Below the pieces are notes generated by a model. It had not been told where the DNA came from. It made no database searches and was given only the letters and a program-made list of their open reading frames with translations. A DNA stretch of 64,000 nt from assembly GCA_016630905.1 (NCBI GenBank), contig WBMQ01000002.1, positions 434,001 to 498,000 on the forward strand, in the 5' to 3' direction. The DNA is from Capillidium heterosporum. Taxonomy: Eukaryota > Entomophthoromycota > Entomophthoromycetes > Entomophthorales > Capillidiaceae. Of this stretch, positions 21,126 to 34,436 are shown one piece after another. Position numbers and translations under genes: made by a program. Each line of letters begins with the position of its first letter. Positions within the stretch are counted from its first letter, which is position 1.

Positions 21126-23390
21126 ATTTATTAGGCTATCAATAAAATTTTGCAAAGGTTGGGGAAGGTCTCAATTCTTTTGATGAGGTAGAAGTGTTTT
21201 GTAAGTTCACTCTTTCAGATAAAGGTTTAGGGTGCACACTACTGCCGTCCCCTTTATAAGGTCATGATGTACTGAAATCGAACGTTTTTATCTTGGTACT
21301 ATCTTATCTCAGTAAAATTTCATTTATATCGAATGATGGCTTCAAATTTCTTGTGAATAGACAAATTTCAAGGTGGGTAAAGCGCCACCTCAGACACATC
21401 CAGCCAATAATAGCTGCTCTAAGATCATCATTTTACCTGTTTCATTAGTCACAACCTATCCACCACCTAATCTTTAGATTTTAAACGGGTTCCTTGTCAG
21501 TAATACCAAAACTGGTTTGGACAGATTTGTTTCGTAATATTTGTTCAATTAAAAATTTTCCGCAACCTTTAGTAAGCAGCTGTAACAAATACACCTATCA
21601 AATAACTCGAAAATTGGACTCTGCCAAAGGCTGTTTTAGGATATATTTGAGAGCTCCATTAGTAATGGAATCATTCTTTAGTTTGCTGTTTTACCGATGT
21701 TGGGCAAGGCTGTTTATACTATGTATTGCAAACCAGACGTATCAAAGCTTACTTTTATGGAATTTAAATCTATAGAAATCCCTGTTTAAAGATAACTGTA
21801 TATGCAAGGCTTAATGCATATCTTTTCAATTATTTTCTGTACCATCACAATACGCACTTTGTTAATAATAAATATAAACATACAAGCAAATGTGCTTTTA
21901 TGAAAAACTACAACTATACTATTAAGTTATAAGGATTAACATATAAAGGCTTTTTAAAGGAAGGATACTTAAATGCAAAAATCCACTATAGAACTAGACT
22001 ATTTCAAACCTTAAAGACTAAGTTGGAGACTACGATACCAATGATCATTGATAAGTAATTTAATCCATTTTATAATATAATTTGGCAAGCTTTTCAAATG
22101 CATCTGTTGAAATGATATATCTGAATTGATAACTGATATCAATAAATTAACTTTACCACACTTGGATTATAACCGTATATTTTATGTAATTATAAACTTT
22201 ATCTAGACTGTATTAATGTTTACGATGTAAATACAAGTGTTCCAAAATGTACATATATAAAACCATACATCCCAACCTCAGCGTAACTTATTTTCCTATA
22301 TGATGGTTATAAATATATATAGTAGTCTATATAAATACATCACTAAACATGCAGCTATATTAGCTGTAGCTACATTCTAATAAACTTTCAACTTGGATAC
22401 TCAACCATGTTAAATCAAGTCTTAAAACGACCTACTTTAAGCTTGAAACTTATGCTATCGAGGCTAGTTATATCAAAACAACATATAGGCTATCCACCAA
22501 AACTTTAATCATTTTGATTGTTTGCTATGCATTTCTAAAACACTCAAATTAAAGTGCAATAGCCCAAGTAAACCTATTGGCAATCATCAGCAAGTCGAAT
22601 TTACTGTTATATTCCAAAGTTAGCTTCCAACTGGTAGTATAAATGATACCGTTAAGCATCACTTTTAACCTAAAATCTAATGCTTTTCAAAATTTCAGCC
22701 TATTATATATTGATAAGTAGGTTGAGGTTAGCAGCAAAATGAGGATCAATCAAAGTTCTAGTGGTGATTCTTAACTTTTCAATCTGTGATTCATTTCTCA
22801 ATCAAATATATATATAGTTGGCTAACATATATGTATTGAAGTTCAAATAGTACTGGAAAGAGAGTCGCCAATTCAAATATAGACATTCGAAGATTTATTA
22901 AATAAGGAGTAAGTTACCATTAGAAATGATAATTTATTGATGTGTATTGAGATGCAAGAGTAATAGCAATGAATTTATAGTTTGATAATACCATTAAAAC
23001 TGTTAATTCTATATAAGTGTATTTATTACAAAATGTTTACTACACTTTACTGTAACTATACTAGACTAACTTTAATAGTGTGTTCGAAGTAAAGAAGCAG
23101 TTGGAGAGTTATAATCTTTGGTTTAAATTTAGTTCGGATGTACCTTTTGGATATGTAGATGTTCTCGAATAACATTATAAGGTTTGCAAAAGCTACAATA
23201 TCAGTATAGGCCTGATTAAATCAAAGTTTTAAATAATTGAACTTTGAAAGTTCTATAAAAGCATTCAAAGACGTACCTTGAAGTACAAAACTAAGATTAA
23301 AATGTACAGCTGAAAATATATCCTTAAATAAAAAGTTGGTTACGATAGAATTGATGTAGTTTTATTTAACATTTAGAAGGTCAAACTTGA
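21126..23390. other. intergenic, no gene seen
   Basis: 2.3 kb AT-rich spacer between the HMG-CoA synthase promoter side and the EF-Tu relic. The ORF at 21,494-21,775 has no recognisable features. Confidence 0.4.
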
Positions 23391-24541
23391 GAAACAATAT
23401 TGGCAACGATTCTATAGTCTACAGTTTTACCATCTTTGATGACAAATCAAAGTCCCACTTCGATGGTGACCAGCTGTTTCAGAGTCGTCTCTAAAGCTAA
23501 TTCATTATCTGAGCTTACCATCTCAATATCCTCTAGGAGTTTAATGGGGTAACAACATCATCACTCTATAAAGGGCCTGGGAAGTGTAGCCGTTGAAAAA
23601 GGAGTACTCTAGCCACCCTCCTCTTTAAGATATAGAAATGGGCTTCGAATGAGATATACGCTTTTATAGCATTCAGCTCACTGAGAATTTGACCTCGATT
23701 TAAATTCCCAATATTCAAATCCAAAAATAAGGCTTCTAAGTTATCCCTAATATTTGCTTTATATACCACCTCGCCAGAAATTTCCAAACCACCCAGTGTA
23801 TATTTTATTGCACCCCACAAATCAATAGCTTCAACTTCTAAATCAATGATAATAGTACCTCTTCCAGTTTGACTGATTGCTTTGAATACACGTCCTGGAA
23901 TTGAAGACGCATAGTAACTGGTGTAAGGAAAGGTAGGTTCAAAGCACTAATAAGGGAGTATAAGTCTGTATACATAGACATCAGCAGCTAAATTATAGGT
24001 TTAGCATTGTAGTTGGGGCTGCATCCACTCAACGTGCATGAGGTAAAACTTTGGAGCATAATAGCCCCATGCCCTTTAAAACCAAAGTCATTTAGCATCT
24101 CACAAGTTTCTCTCTCTACCAACACCAATTGCTCTTGGCTGGAAATCATGTATACCTTGTGTAGGAATACTACGGTATCCTTGACATAAACTTTCCGGGC
24201 TAGTCGTAAATGATTCCTAGTTTAATATGGGAGTTTTAAATTGCTGCTACGATAACGATTGCATTGGCAACAATTCGTTTGATGTAGTCATCGGTATTGG
24301 GGTAGTCTAAACGAGTGTAATGATGAATATCGATCTCGCATTCGATACAAATAGTCTGAATTATGGCTCCACTTACTTTTCCATTGAAGGCGTTGAGTTT
24401 TGGAACGTTATCAGTCGATCCAGCTTTGTTTTGGACTAAAAGAACTTTGATCATAGCCGAAATTGAAGTCAGCTTATCGGAATTGACATAATTGAGTGCT
24501 GCGATGTGGATATTAGGTTTGATGTAGGTGGAGTATTTCAT
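23391..24541 (-). pseudogene. decayed elongation factor Tu (mitochondrial type), copy 1
   Basis: The minus strand follows EF-Tu from start to end, but with lesions. Readable blocks in order: KPNIHIAALNYVNSDKLTSI (where EF-Tu has the GHVDHGKT P-loop), HYTRLDYPNTDDYIKRIVANA (DCPGHADYIKNMI), NHLRLARKVYVKDTVVFLHK (REHLLLARQ...NKVD), then FEPTFPYT...SIPGR...GTI, NLNRGQIL, SFEAHFYILK, and near the end VIKDGKTVDYRIVANIV. Breaks include a TAA in the former ATDG loop followed by a lost base, a further frame change and TAG near 23,950-23,990, and a TGA in the final GLRF-like motif. All GTP-binding motifs are gone, so it is not a working GTPase. The functional gene must lie elsewhere. Confidence 0.8.
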
Positions 24542-26779
24542 TGATAGGCTTTAAAATTAAAACTGGAGCGTTTATTGGCAGCTAGTTTTTGCAATCTTAC
24601 TGCCTATATATTTTCACTTGTGGTTTATAATTTTCCTACATATACCTGTCCAAGTTCCATCTCCAAACAGACTAGTTCCGAAAAATATTTTTTAGATCAG
24701 ATATTTCAAAGTATTTGCGGGAAAATACAATTATGGTTTATGTAAAGACATGTTGTACCATTTTAAATTGACTGCTTGCCTTGAAGGATTTATATTTGAT
24801 ATAGGCTAATGTAATGTACTATAAAATATCTTTCTACAGTACATTCCGTTTAGAATGAATTGAGATTACTCTGAAAAGCATATACAATAAAAACTACTAT
24901 TTATCAAAACAATTGATTCAAAGCACTATGTGGCTTTGAGAGAATAGTGTTGTAAACTAGAGATATTTGCTAGTTGGTGAACTTCATTTCATTTAAACCA
25001 GGTAGCAAAAATAAGCATCTCTAAGTTACTATTAGCTTTAAAAGGGTAACATTGATTTGCCAACAAACCCCCACTAAATAACCAATACTTCCCAAAATTT
25101 CGATTTAGAATCACATTTGTACATTTACCGTCACTTTATATCGGCCATTCTTGAGATTTCAATCCAGCATACAGTATCCTTAGATCTAAGGATCATCAGT
25201 TACCAAATTACATAGTAGTTGATGTAGGTAGTTTAAAACTGGTAATTAACTTTAAGCTTATACATATACTAGCCAATCTATTTGGATAAAAGTATATTTA
25301 TCGATTAAATGTACATATACTGCCTTGTTTGGACAGTTATTTAGGCGTAGTTAAAGCTTATTTTATCTTCAATAAGAATATATAAATTTTTCTATGAAAA
25401 CTATATCCTTAGGCCCAATAGGTATATCATATATATAGATACAATTACAGTTACTATTCCAAATAGTACGAGTGTTAGAACTATGAGTTCATGGATCCAT
25501 GTTATCTATTCTAAAAACCTAATAAGTAAACCATCGTTTATATTAAATTATATCACAGCAGGTCATCTATTTGTTGAATTACTGTAAAATGTGATTGTAT
25601 GCATTTCTACAATAACTGTCTTTTACTATATCATCAATTTATATAGAAAGGGACCCAGTCTTAAACATTTGAGTTGCTAGTAGGTTAGAGTTGAAGCCAT
25701 TAGCAATATAAAATGATGCCCATTTCCTTATACTATCCTATTTTAATCACAAGAGTTGCCAGTTTTCGCTAGTTGTAGAAACTGTCAATATCATATATGC
25801 CTACAATAATTTAATGCTTTCACCGAGATTAACCAATCCTTAAAGCCATTTATATTTATGATCTACCTTCAAAAACAAAACTATCTCAAGGCAATTGCTC
25901 TGTTTATACTGTTGTATATATGTTACGATCCTTCTTACAACAGGTCCATCTAGAGACTTGATTTGCACTATTCAACTAAGGCTGAGCAAAAGGACTTTAG
26001 GATATTTTGCTACAATCCAGAAGCTTCTATGGCTATCCAAATTCAAAGGTGCGTAGGTTATCAAAAGCTGCTATTTAATGACATCTGATCTTTCTAGGAG
26101 ATTATAAATGTAAATGGCAGGATCAAAATTTCAAGTTGCTTTCAGCTTTGACTTGTTCTCAAGTGAAATAAAGTCAAGGGTAGATGAAGGGACGGCGTGC
26201 AACATGAAATCCTTTTCAACCTGAAATTTAAATTCAAAAGGGTATCCATCAACCTATAAAAATGGATGGGACATCATGACAGATTGGATAAACTCTCAGT
26301 TTTTAGTATCAAGTTTATTAAAAAGTACGAAACTTATACTACTAGTTTTTGTTCAAGTCAAATGGAAATGGTAGTTTCAGTATCCAACTATCCCATCCAT
26401 CGATACCTTAGTTAAAGCTAAAACGATTGGTATGAATTGCTTCTGAGTTTTTATAGATTTTTCGATTTTTGGAAATAGTATTTTGTTTGGTTTCCATCAA
26501 GTAGGTAGTATCGATCTTTGAAGTGGTGGTTGTTTACTATTCTTTAGTAACCAACTTGAACTTATTACTATATCTACAATGAATCAGCATATAAATATAT
26601 AAATAAAGAAATCTCAACTTAAACCACTGGTTGTCAAAGAAAAGATTTATTAGAAACGGTAAGCTACCTGGTACTTAAAGAACCAGAGCTTGTGCTTAGA
26701 TGATAAATAGTGGGAAGCACAGGGTTCAAAAAATGGGGGTAAACAAGACTATATAAAACGACATAGTTCTGTAAAAACT
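24542..26779. other. intergenic, no gene seen
   Basis: 2.2 kb AT-rich spacer between the EF-Tu relic and the 3' end of SDHB. No supported feature. Confidence 0.4.
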
Positions 26780-27831
26780 TTACATCATCTTCTTGATCTT
26801 GGCGATGGCCAGACCGGGGTTGAGACCCTTGGGGCAGGTCTTGGCGCAGTTCATGATAGTATGGCAGCGGTACATGGAGAAGGGGTTTTCTAACTTCTCA
26901 CGGCGTTCGTCGCCAAACTCGTCACGAGAATCAGCCATCCAGCGGTAAGCTTGCATGAGGACGGCAGGACCTAGGTACTCGTCCTGGTTCCACCAGTAAG
27001 ATGGGCATGAGGTCGAGCAGCAGGCACACAGGATACATTCGTAAAGTCCATCCTGATTTGGTATAAGTACTTGCCTATGGAAAAAATAGTTACCAGCTTC
27101 TTACGGTCCGAGATAGTCTGTAGGTTCTCCCTAGCATCGGCAGGGTAGGGGTTCTTCTTCTTGAGGAAGGGCTCAATACTCTTGTACTGCTTGTAGAAGT
27201 TGGTAAGGTCGGGGACTAAATCTTTCACGATGTACATATGAGGCAAGGGGTAGATCTAAACAATTAGTTTTAGCTGTGGTGCAGTGCTTACCTTAGTAGC
27301 GGATTTTTTACGTTCTATCTTGGCAATGCAGGCCAAAGTGTTGCAGCCGTTAATGTTCATGGCGCATGAACCGCAGATACCTAAAGCGTTAACGAGTGCA
27401 AATACAAAAGCAAATACCTTCACGGCAAGAACGACGGAAGGTCAAGGTAGGGTCCATCTCGTTTTTAATCTTGATTAAAGCGTCGAGGATCATAGGACCA
27501 CAGGAGTTGATATCAACGGTATAGTCCTGCAGCCTGGGCTTTTGAGAAGGGTTTTCCGGGTCCTTTACTTAAGTTAGAAAATTTTTCAGAATATAAAAGG
27601 TATACCCAACGGTAGATCGAGAAAGTTTTGTTGAGAGGTGCTTTCGTTTGAGGGACATTGGCAGAAGTGCTTTCAGCAGCCAAGTTGGTGGAAGGAGTAG
27701 ATGAGATGCTCCGTGTTAAAGTTATAGGTTGAACCTAAAGAAATTAGATCATGTAACTAACACTTAAAAATTACCTTTAAAGCAGATAGGGCTTTGCCGC
27801 TGCTAAATCTAAATCCTACTCTTGTCAACAT
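26780..27831 (-). CDS. SDH2: succinate dehydrogenase iron-sulfur subunit, mitochondrial
   Basis: Subunit B of complex II, passing electrons from FAD to ubiquinone at the inner mitochondrial membrane. Six exons: 27831-27775, 27734-27606, 27562-27418, 27380-27292, 27255-27094, 27052-26780, total 855 bases, 284 residues. The N-terminus [13 protein letters not shown] is a presequence rich in Arg/Ser. The 2Fe-2S site is [21 protein letters not shown] (intron 3 splits it after CRE). The [4Fe-4S] and [3Fe-4S] ligands lie in [16 protein letters not shown] and [18 protein letters not shown]. It ends AKIKKMM. Introns are 36-43 nt. All cluster ligands are present, so it should be functional. Confidence 0.97.
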
Positions 27832-30793
27832 TTCGATATGGTTCAACTTTATTTCTATAGCGTTGGAGATGATAAAAAATGTTGAGATGTAATAGATGAA
27901 AGATAATCTATAAGATCAGTGATACTTCATTTGATAAAACTGTCGCATTACATATTAAACGTCAAAATTATACTATACTTGGTAAATCACCTGTTGATGG
28001 CTTTTGAAAGTTTGTGGCTAAAGTCCAAGCGGAGGATTTGATTTGCGTAAATTTATCAACTGGTTGATGCATTACATAAATTGGGAATTTAACCACCAAT
28101 TTCTAAACGAATTAAAAGTTGAGATTTGTACCTCGGGATAAAACGGAAGCTAATCATAATCTTGATCGTTTCGAAGAATGGTAGTAGGTGGTGCTGTAGA
28201 ACTTGACATGGGAAGGTATCTGAAGCTGGAAGGTTAAACTAACGTAGGATGGACACATCAAAATAGAAATATATAAATTGGAGTTACATCTATATATGTT
28301 CTGCTTAGCTATTGTGACCTATTTATTGTTTGTATATTTGACAATCTATATAACTCTAACGGAATAATTCAAATCAAGATACATGTATTGACTTTGAATA
28401 CGGCTAAAAAACTATACTTAAATACTATAAGTGCAGTCACTTATAAATGCAATTTTTGCTGTCAACAGCTTAAGCTTTTACTATAGCAATTAGCTCGGTA
28501 TAAATTTTTATGGAAGTTCTAATCAATATGTATACTGTTTTTTGATCAGTGGTAAATATTTATCCACGATTTTAGTTTCCACTGTAAAGACTCATATCAC
28601 TTATAAATCTATATTATATGCCTTTTGGGAATATTCCTGACCACTTACCATATCTATACTACTACTTTCCTGATTACCAATGTTATCAACTTACACTTCA
28701 AATATTGAAAGGTAAAACTTAGAGTACACTATCATTTATAGAGAAGAGTTGACAATGTTTGCAAAATATACAGCTAAAGATTTAAAAACTCGATGCCAAA
28801 GCATTGATATCCTTACTATAGTATATATGTTCAAATTGGCTTTACTATAAATTCTAGATTTATATTGTAGTTATAAAAGTTTGCAAAAATATTCAATTTA
28901 TCAACTTCACTCATCTCTAAAACTGTAATTACTCTATTTCATGGTATACAAATACACAAAGTTGAAGCTGTATTCGATTACAAATTAAGCTTTTGCAAAC
29001 ATAATGGTAATCCAAGCTACTATAACATCCAATTTCGATATCACTTTTTATCTAATGCTTACAAGTAGTTTAACAAAACTTACCTCCTACTTTTAGCAGC
29101 TATTCCTAATAATTTAGAAAAAGATTTTGATATTGGCCAACTCTAAATCTACTCAACTAAAGCCAGCTCCTAATTCAAAAACTATACTCCAATCGACGAC
29201 ACATTTAAAAGAAGGTAGACTGTGCCAAGTTGGAAGCCAACTACTTAAACTACAAACTCAAAACCTATCACTAGACCTACATACTATCAAGCCAAGCCAA
29301 TTACCTAGAATGTACAGCCATAAATACTTATGATGCCTTGGCTACATCCTTATAAACCCACATATTAGATTCTCAATAGATATTATTAAATTCAACTCTA
29401 ACTAATTAAATAAGCTAGATCGGGAATTTAGTTGCACTTGTAACCAATTGAATTGAAATGAGGGCTTGGGTTGGATATAGATGTTAATAATTTGATTGAT
29501 ATACTAATAGCTTTCCAAATACTTCAAATTTAACTCTATTTAAATTGAAAGATAATCTTGCAATATTAACAAAGGAATTGCCAAATTGCCAACTTTCTGT
29601 ATTTTTTCATCTTAGCTCAATAATCTTTTCGTTATCTATCTAGGGATATTTTATCTAGCATCCATGTAGAAAAGATTAATAGTCGTAACTTTGAAAGTAG
29701 AAGTTATAAATAAAACAAATTTATATAACACTTTAGTTAACATTGGTACAATAAACTAGCCGTTAAAATAAGTTACTAAGTGTGAAAAGATTCATATTCT
29801 GCTAAAGACTGAAAGATAGCAGCTTCCCTCTGGTACATCTTACTAGAACCAATCTTAAACTTTAAATTCAAGCTCTAGTTTACATTTTATTTGATGAGGG
29901 AGAGTACTTTCATCTCCAATGACAACTTTTAACTAAATAATCAACCATTTTATGTTGCAAACATTTTCAATGACTGAATAGATATTGGTGTAGATGAAAT
30001 AGTAGTAATATTATTCTATAGAAGTAAAGTCGGAGTGGAAATTTAAATTTTTTACAGATGTGAAGATAGCTAAACTTTGTATCATCAAAAAGCTTGATAA
30101 TACAAATAGTAAATAAAAGACTTTTTTACTTTTCTACTTCAAACCATTTGATAATCTATTGCTAACAATCATTAAAGCTTAATATAGTTTTCTTTGCGAT
30201 TTAGAGGCTGGTTCACTAAAAAATTGAAGAGTGGTTACAATTACTTGATATTGCTTGTACTAAGAATAATTTTTTATTTAGTGCTTGGTTTACATATGTA
30301 GAGCTGGATTAATATTTCAAACATAAAGGTAGAAAAGTTATAGCAAATATTGAAAGGTGGTTTCTCACAACTCAATATTATCCATTTTAGGATCAAAGTT
30401 GAGATGTAACCATTTTTAGCCAATCAAAATAGGCTGTTCCTCAGCTATAACTCAGCTTTTATAATTTTCTAACTTATTCTCATACCCGTACTTCTACTTG
30501 AATCATCAGTTGCAGTGCATTGCCCAAACTATTGAACCCAAATCTTCAAATTTAGAAAAGTGAAATGGGTGCTTTAGTTTTCCATTTGCATTTGCTACCG
30601 GGTAGGTCAGAAGTCTGCCGAAATTGAATTATACCTTGGTAAAGCTATATCTGAAAAAGGATTTTCAACATCGATCGAAGCTATGTAAGTAAATTTACCA
30701 CCAGTTTTACGTTATTCAAATAATATATATAATCAGCCTATTTTCTTAGAAATCCATCGTTCAAGAAGCAATCAAACTTAAATTGAATTTCAG
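27832..30793. other. intergenic, no gene seen
   Basis: 3 kb very AT-rich spacer between divergent SDHB and the second EF-Tu relic. The first exon or leader of the relic may begin near 30,560. No RNA gene or mobile element could be supported. Confidence 0.4.
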
Positions 30794-32030
30794 CACGTTA
30801 TTCAACACCAACTCTCAATCCCAATGCTCAATTTACAGATAGTATATATCTTGAACTCAAACAAATCTCAAATCAACATTAGCATTATTAGTGAATTCGA
30901 TTCTGGAAAGATGAATCTGATATCGGTAATTACCAGAGTTCTCTCCATTAAAAGTCAGACTAAGTTTGTAGATTGTTCAGGTAAAGACATCAAACAGGTC
31001 AAGCTCGGTAGCTTCATTATTAGTACTTCCAGTCTGGAGTACAAAACGGATTCTAAGCACTACAGAGACTTTTTCTTTTTCACTTACGATGACTTTACCA
31101 AAAGTAAGGTTACGGGAGCTGCCAAGATGAACGATGCCATCCTAGTAATCTCAATCGAAGCTGGGATTACTCTTCAAACATGTTGATAGCTCAAACTAGC
31201 TTGAAGTGTATATATAAGGGAATCAATCGTGCTCTATAACAAGGTCCGCTATAGTAAACGATGTTGATTCGCCAAGTATTTTGAAGGAAGTAAATATTGA
31301 GTCTGCTGTCCGCTACCGGCTTTGATGAAATAAACTTAAAAGCACTGAGGTTTCATCATGACTATCTCTAGTGGGAAGGATACCAATGATTACGGGAAGT
31401 ACATGGTACTCAAGCTTATGAGATTGTTGGATATATATCGTCATCCCCAAATTTAACTTGGAAAAGAAATTCCTCATGCTCATCAAAGAGGCAACTGACT
31501 TCCCTAAGGGTGACTTGATAGCTAGTGGAGCTACAATGCAGAGTTAGTTAACTATGAATTCCCAAACTCAGATTGTAGGTTGTAGTATTTCTTTAAATTT
31601 AACCATAACTAGTATTGAAAAGTTGGATCAGAAAGTGGAGCATAGAGTTGTTGAGGATTCGATAAGTATCCACTCAACAGTATAAAGCTGCGTCAGTTAA
31701 TTCACGGCAAAGTTTTATGTGCTCTTGGATCTATCCTACCCCATACAGAATTCCAAACTGCTCTTTACTTTTCAACTGAAAAGGAAGGAGGTAGTAACTC
31801 CATCTCCAAAAACTGCCAAGGCTCAGATTAATTTAGGGAATAAAAATATCCCTGTCACCCTTAACCACGTAAAAGATTCTCCAGATATAGGCTCAGCGCT
31901 TCCTGATGGACATTCATCCATAGATGTCACGCTGTCACAAGGAAATTGCCGTTGTAAGTGGGCTTCGTTTTACCATTCGCGAAGTTAGTAAGATTTTTGG
32001 ATGTGAAGTTGCTAAAAAACTATCAAGTAG
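30794..32030 (+). pseudogene. decayed elongation factor Tu (mitochondrial type), copy 2
   Basis: The plus strand follows mitochondrial EF-Tu. After an intron-like CAG acceptor comes a presequence-like RYSTPTLNPNAQFTD. Then INISIISEFDSGKMNLI (in place of VNIGTIGHVDHGKTT), VITRVLS, SLEYKTDSKHY, SKVTGAAKMNDAILVIS, DYGKYMVLKLMRLLDIY, LEKKFLML, TALYFSTEKEGG, and a C-terminal GLRFTIREVSKIFGCEV. The frame changes repeatedly and stops interrupt it (for example TGA near 31,183, TAA near 31,453, TAG near 31,544). GHVDHGKT has become SEFDSGKM, and DCPGH and NKxD are lost. It is clearly related to the copy at 23.4-24.5 kb but on the other strand, and has decayed separately. Confidence 0.82.
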
Positions 32031-32689
32031 GATTGTCGTATTTAAGCAACTGATTAAATAAAGTTTATTTCATTTTTTAGGTTCAAATCTAACGATGTCT
32101 TGGAAGATAAGTTATTTAAGTCTGTCAAGTCTTATTTCAGGTTTATATTGTAAAATGTGCCATAACTACCTTTTTAAAGCATTGTAGGCACTCCACTTTA
32201 TTAAATTTTAAATTTTTGACCATCTTGTCCAATATACTTGAAATGGAATCCTAAATGCTAGAATATGGGAAATCATTCAACGAGTTCAGCACTGTATATT
32301 GGATATCACGACATTTGCATATCTTACCAAAGCTCAACCTAGATGGAGCTTCCACTTCTAAAAACACCTTGAAATGAAAGGGTTCCGTCGCCTTTTGAAC
32401 AGGCTCCTTCCTACAAACCATAAATGTTGCCCTGTAAGGTATATAAAAACACTGCATTTCTATTAGAATATTCTTAGGGCTGTAGTTTTAGAATGATACT
32501 TAAAGTCGTTTAATGAGCTTGCTTCATCCAGCCCTTCCTAAAAATCTGGAATGCGTTTTCGGAAGTTTATTTTAGCCAAAATCATGCTCTATCCAATCAA
32601 GTTTTCACTTGTTACTATCCATTCAAAATTTTCAAAATTGCATTTAAAGATGTGACGTTCATTATTCCACCATCTAAGCTCTCAAGAAA
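32031..32689. other. intergenic, no gene seen
   Basis: Spacer upstream of THI6. A 68-residue minus-strand frame at 32,251-32,457 looks somewhat protein-like, but I recognise no family. No TPP-riboswitch core (CTGAGA plus CCTGAT pairing segments) was recognised upstream of the thiamine gene. Confidence 0.35.
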
Positions 32690-34345
32690 ATGATTCAACC
32701 TGAAGACTACAAACTGTACCTAGTTACCGATCCGTAAAGTAGGAAGCTACAGTGAAGATGCAGCCGGTATCGCCAAATTTCTGGACGACGTCGAGTTAAG
32801 TGTCAAGAACGGTATCAAAGTTGTACAACTACGTGAGAAAGATCTTGCAACTACTCAGTTCATCGATTTGGCAAAGCAACTCAAAACTAGATTGGATAAA
32901 TTAGATGCCTACCTCATTATTAACGACAACATCGACGTAGCAGTTGAAGCTAGAGCTGCTGGTATCCACGTAGGTCAGGACGACTGTACCTTGGCCCAAG
33001 TGCTTGAAAAAGTAAAAGGCTTAGATATGGTAGTTGGAGTTTCAGTATCTACACCTGAAGAAGCTATTGCGGCAGTAAGTGGTGGTGCTGACTACTTAGG
33101 TATTGGACCTGTGTATCCTACATCCACCAAAGATTTGACAAAGCCAATTTTAGGTTTTGAAGGGGTGAGGCAAGTTTTGGAAGTTATCCCACCTTTCTTC
33201 CCAACCGTCTGCATAAGCGGTATCAACCAAAGCAATGCCTACGACGTAGTAGTAAATACAAAATCAAATAGGTCCATCGATGGGGTAGCAGTCGTATCCG
33301 CTATTATGGCTAGTGCAGACAAGGCAGCAGCTACCAAAGAGCTGTTAAATACAATCGACGAGGCACTAAAGAAACGGTTCAATATCCAGCCAGTTCTCAA
33401 TCATTTGCACCAACTGAAGCAGAAAAAGCCATTAGTTCACCATCTTACTAACATGGTCGCCATTAATGACAACGCCAACGTCACCTTGGCCTTTGGCGGG
33501 TCTCCCATAATGGCCCCTGCCAAAGAGGAAGTCAAGGACATCACCAACTTGTCTAACGCCTTGCTCATAAACATCGGTACCTTGGATCTACGTCTAGTCG
33601 ACGTTATGATCGAAGCTGGTAGATTCTTTTTACCGTCTTAGTAAACTTATTTTGCAATTTAGGGCAGCTGGCTAACGCCAAGGGGAGTCCAGTAGTCTTG
33701 GATCCAGTTGGTGTAGGTGCTAGTAAGCTACGATTGGATACGGCGCACCGTATACTGGATTTAGTAAAGGTTACTGTCATCAAGGGTAACCGCGGTGAGA
33801 TTGCCAAACTTGCTGGTATCGAAGCTAAAACCCAAGGTGTCGATTCCATTGACGACAAAGGAGTAGGTATCAAGTCGGCTATCGAACCTGCCGTCGTCGT
33901 CGCCAAAAAGTTCAACTGTACTGTAGTCATGTCGGGTGAGGTTGATTACATCGTAGGGAAGAAGGTTTATGCCGTAGGAAACGGTCACAGTTGGATGGCC
34001 GATATCACCGCTTCCGGCTGTATGTTGGGATCTTTGGTTACTACTAGTCTAGGTAAACCTGCCTTTTTATTGCATTCATATGCTAAATTTTTTAATTTAA
34101 TTGGGCTTCTTTCAGCCGCTGGTCCCAAAGAAAATTTGGATGTCGATTTAGCTTGCCTATTAGCAGTACTCACCTTCACTGTTGCTGGACAGCGGGCAGC
34201 TGCCAAAAGTAACGGACCTGGTACTTTCCGCCCCAATCTCATCGATGAAGTCTACCATCTAGCCAACTGGAAGGGTGTCGAGGAACATCCTATTGAAATT
34301 TCCTATAGGGTTGTTGAAGTCAACACCAAGGCTTTGGGCTTCTAA
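32690..34345 (+). CDS. THI6: bifunctional thiamine-phosphate synthase / hydroxyethylthiazole kinase (THI6), frame broken near start
   Basis: Fused enzyme of thiamine synthesis: the N-terminal half joins HMP-PP with thiazole phosphate, and the C-terminal half phosphorylates hydroxyethylthiazole. Exons 32690-33618, 33663-34052, 34116-34345. The ThiE half shows YKLYLVTD, VVQLREKDL, LIINDNIDVA, GIHVGQDD and GPVYPTSTK. The ThiM half shows VHHLTNMVA...GGSPIMAP, VVLDPVGVGAS, TVIKGNRGEI and DITASGCMLGSLV, then ends KALGF. The exons sum to one base more than whole codons. Frame 1 hits TAA at 32735-32737, directly after LVTDP; dropping one base there gives a continuous 515-residue protein. A 19-nt intron at 32734-32752 would also restore the frame, but is half the size of any other intron here. 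Function is sure; how it is expressed is open. Confidence 0.88.
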
Positions 34346-34436
34346 ATAATTTCAATAAAGGGTAAAGAAATATTATGGTGCTGAAATATTGTTTAAACTT
34401 TAACTTTACTGTATTTGCAAGGCACAAGCTATAAAT

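Noticed and set aside
24217-24245. Apparent intron splitting EF-Tu relic 1 (AATTTAAAAC...ACTAG)
   Set aside because: Read straight through, the bases align with the EF-Tu ATDG-to-REHL loop, with one stop and one lost base; splicing gives the wrong phase.
32260-32690. Possible TPP riboswitch before THI6
   Set aside because: The conserved CTGAGA and CCTGAT-type segments of the aptamer could not be found in the leader or the introns.
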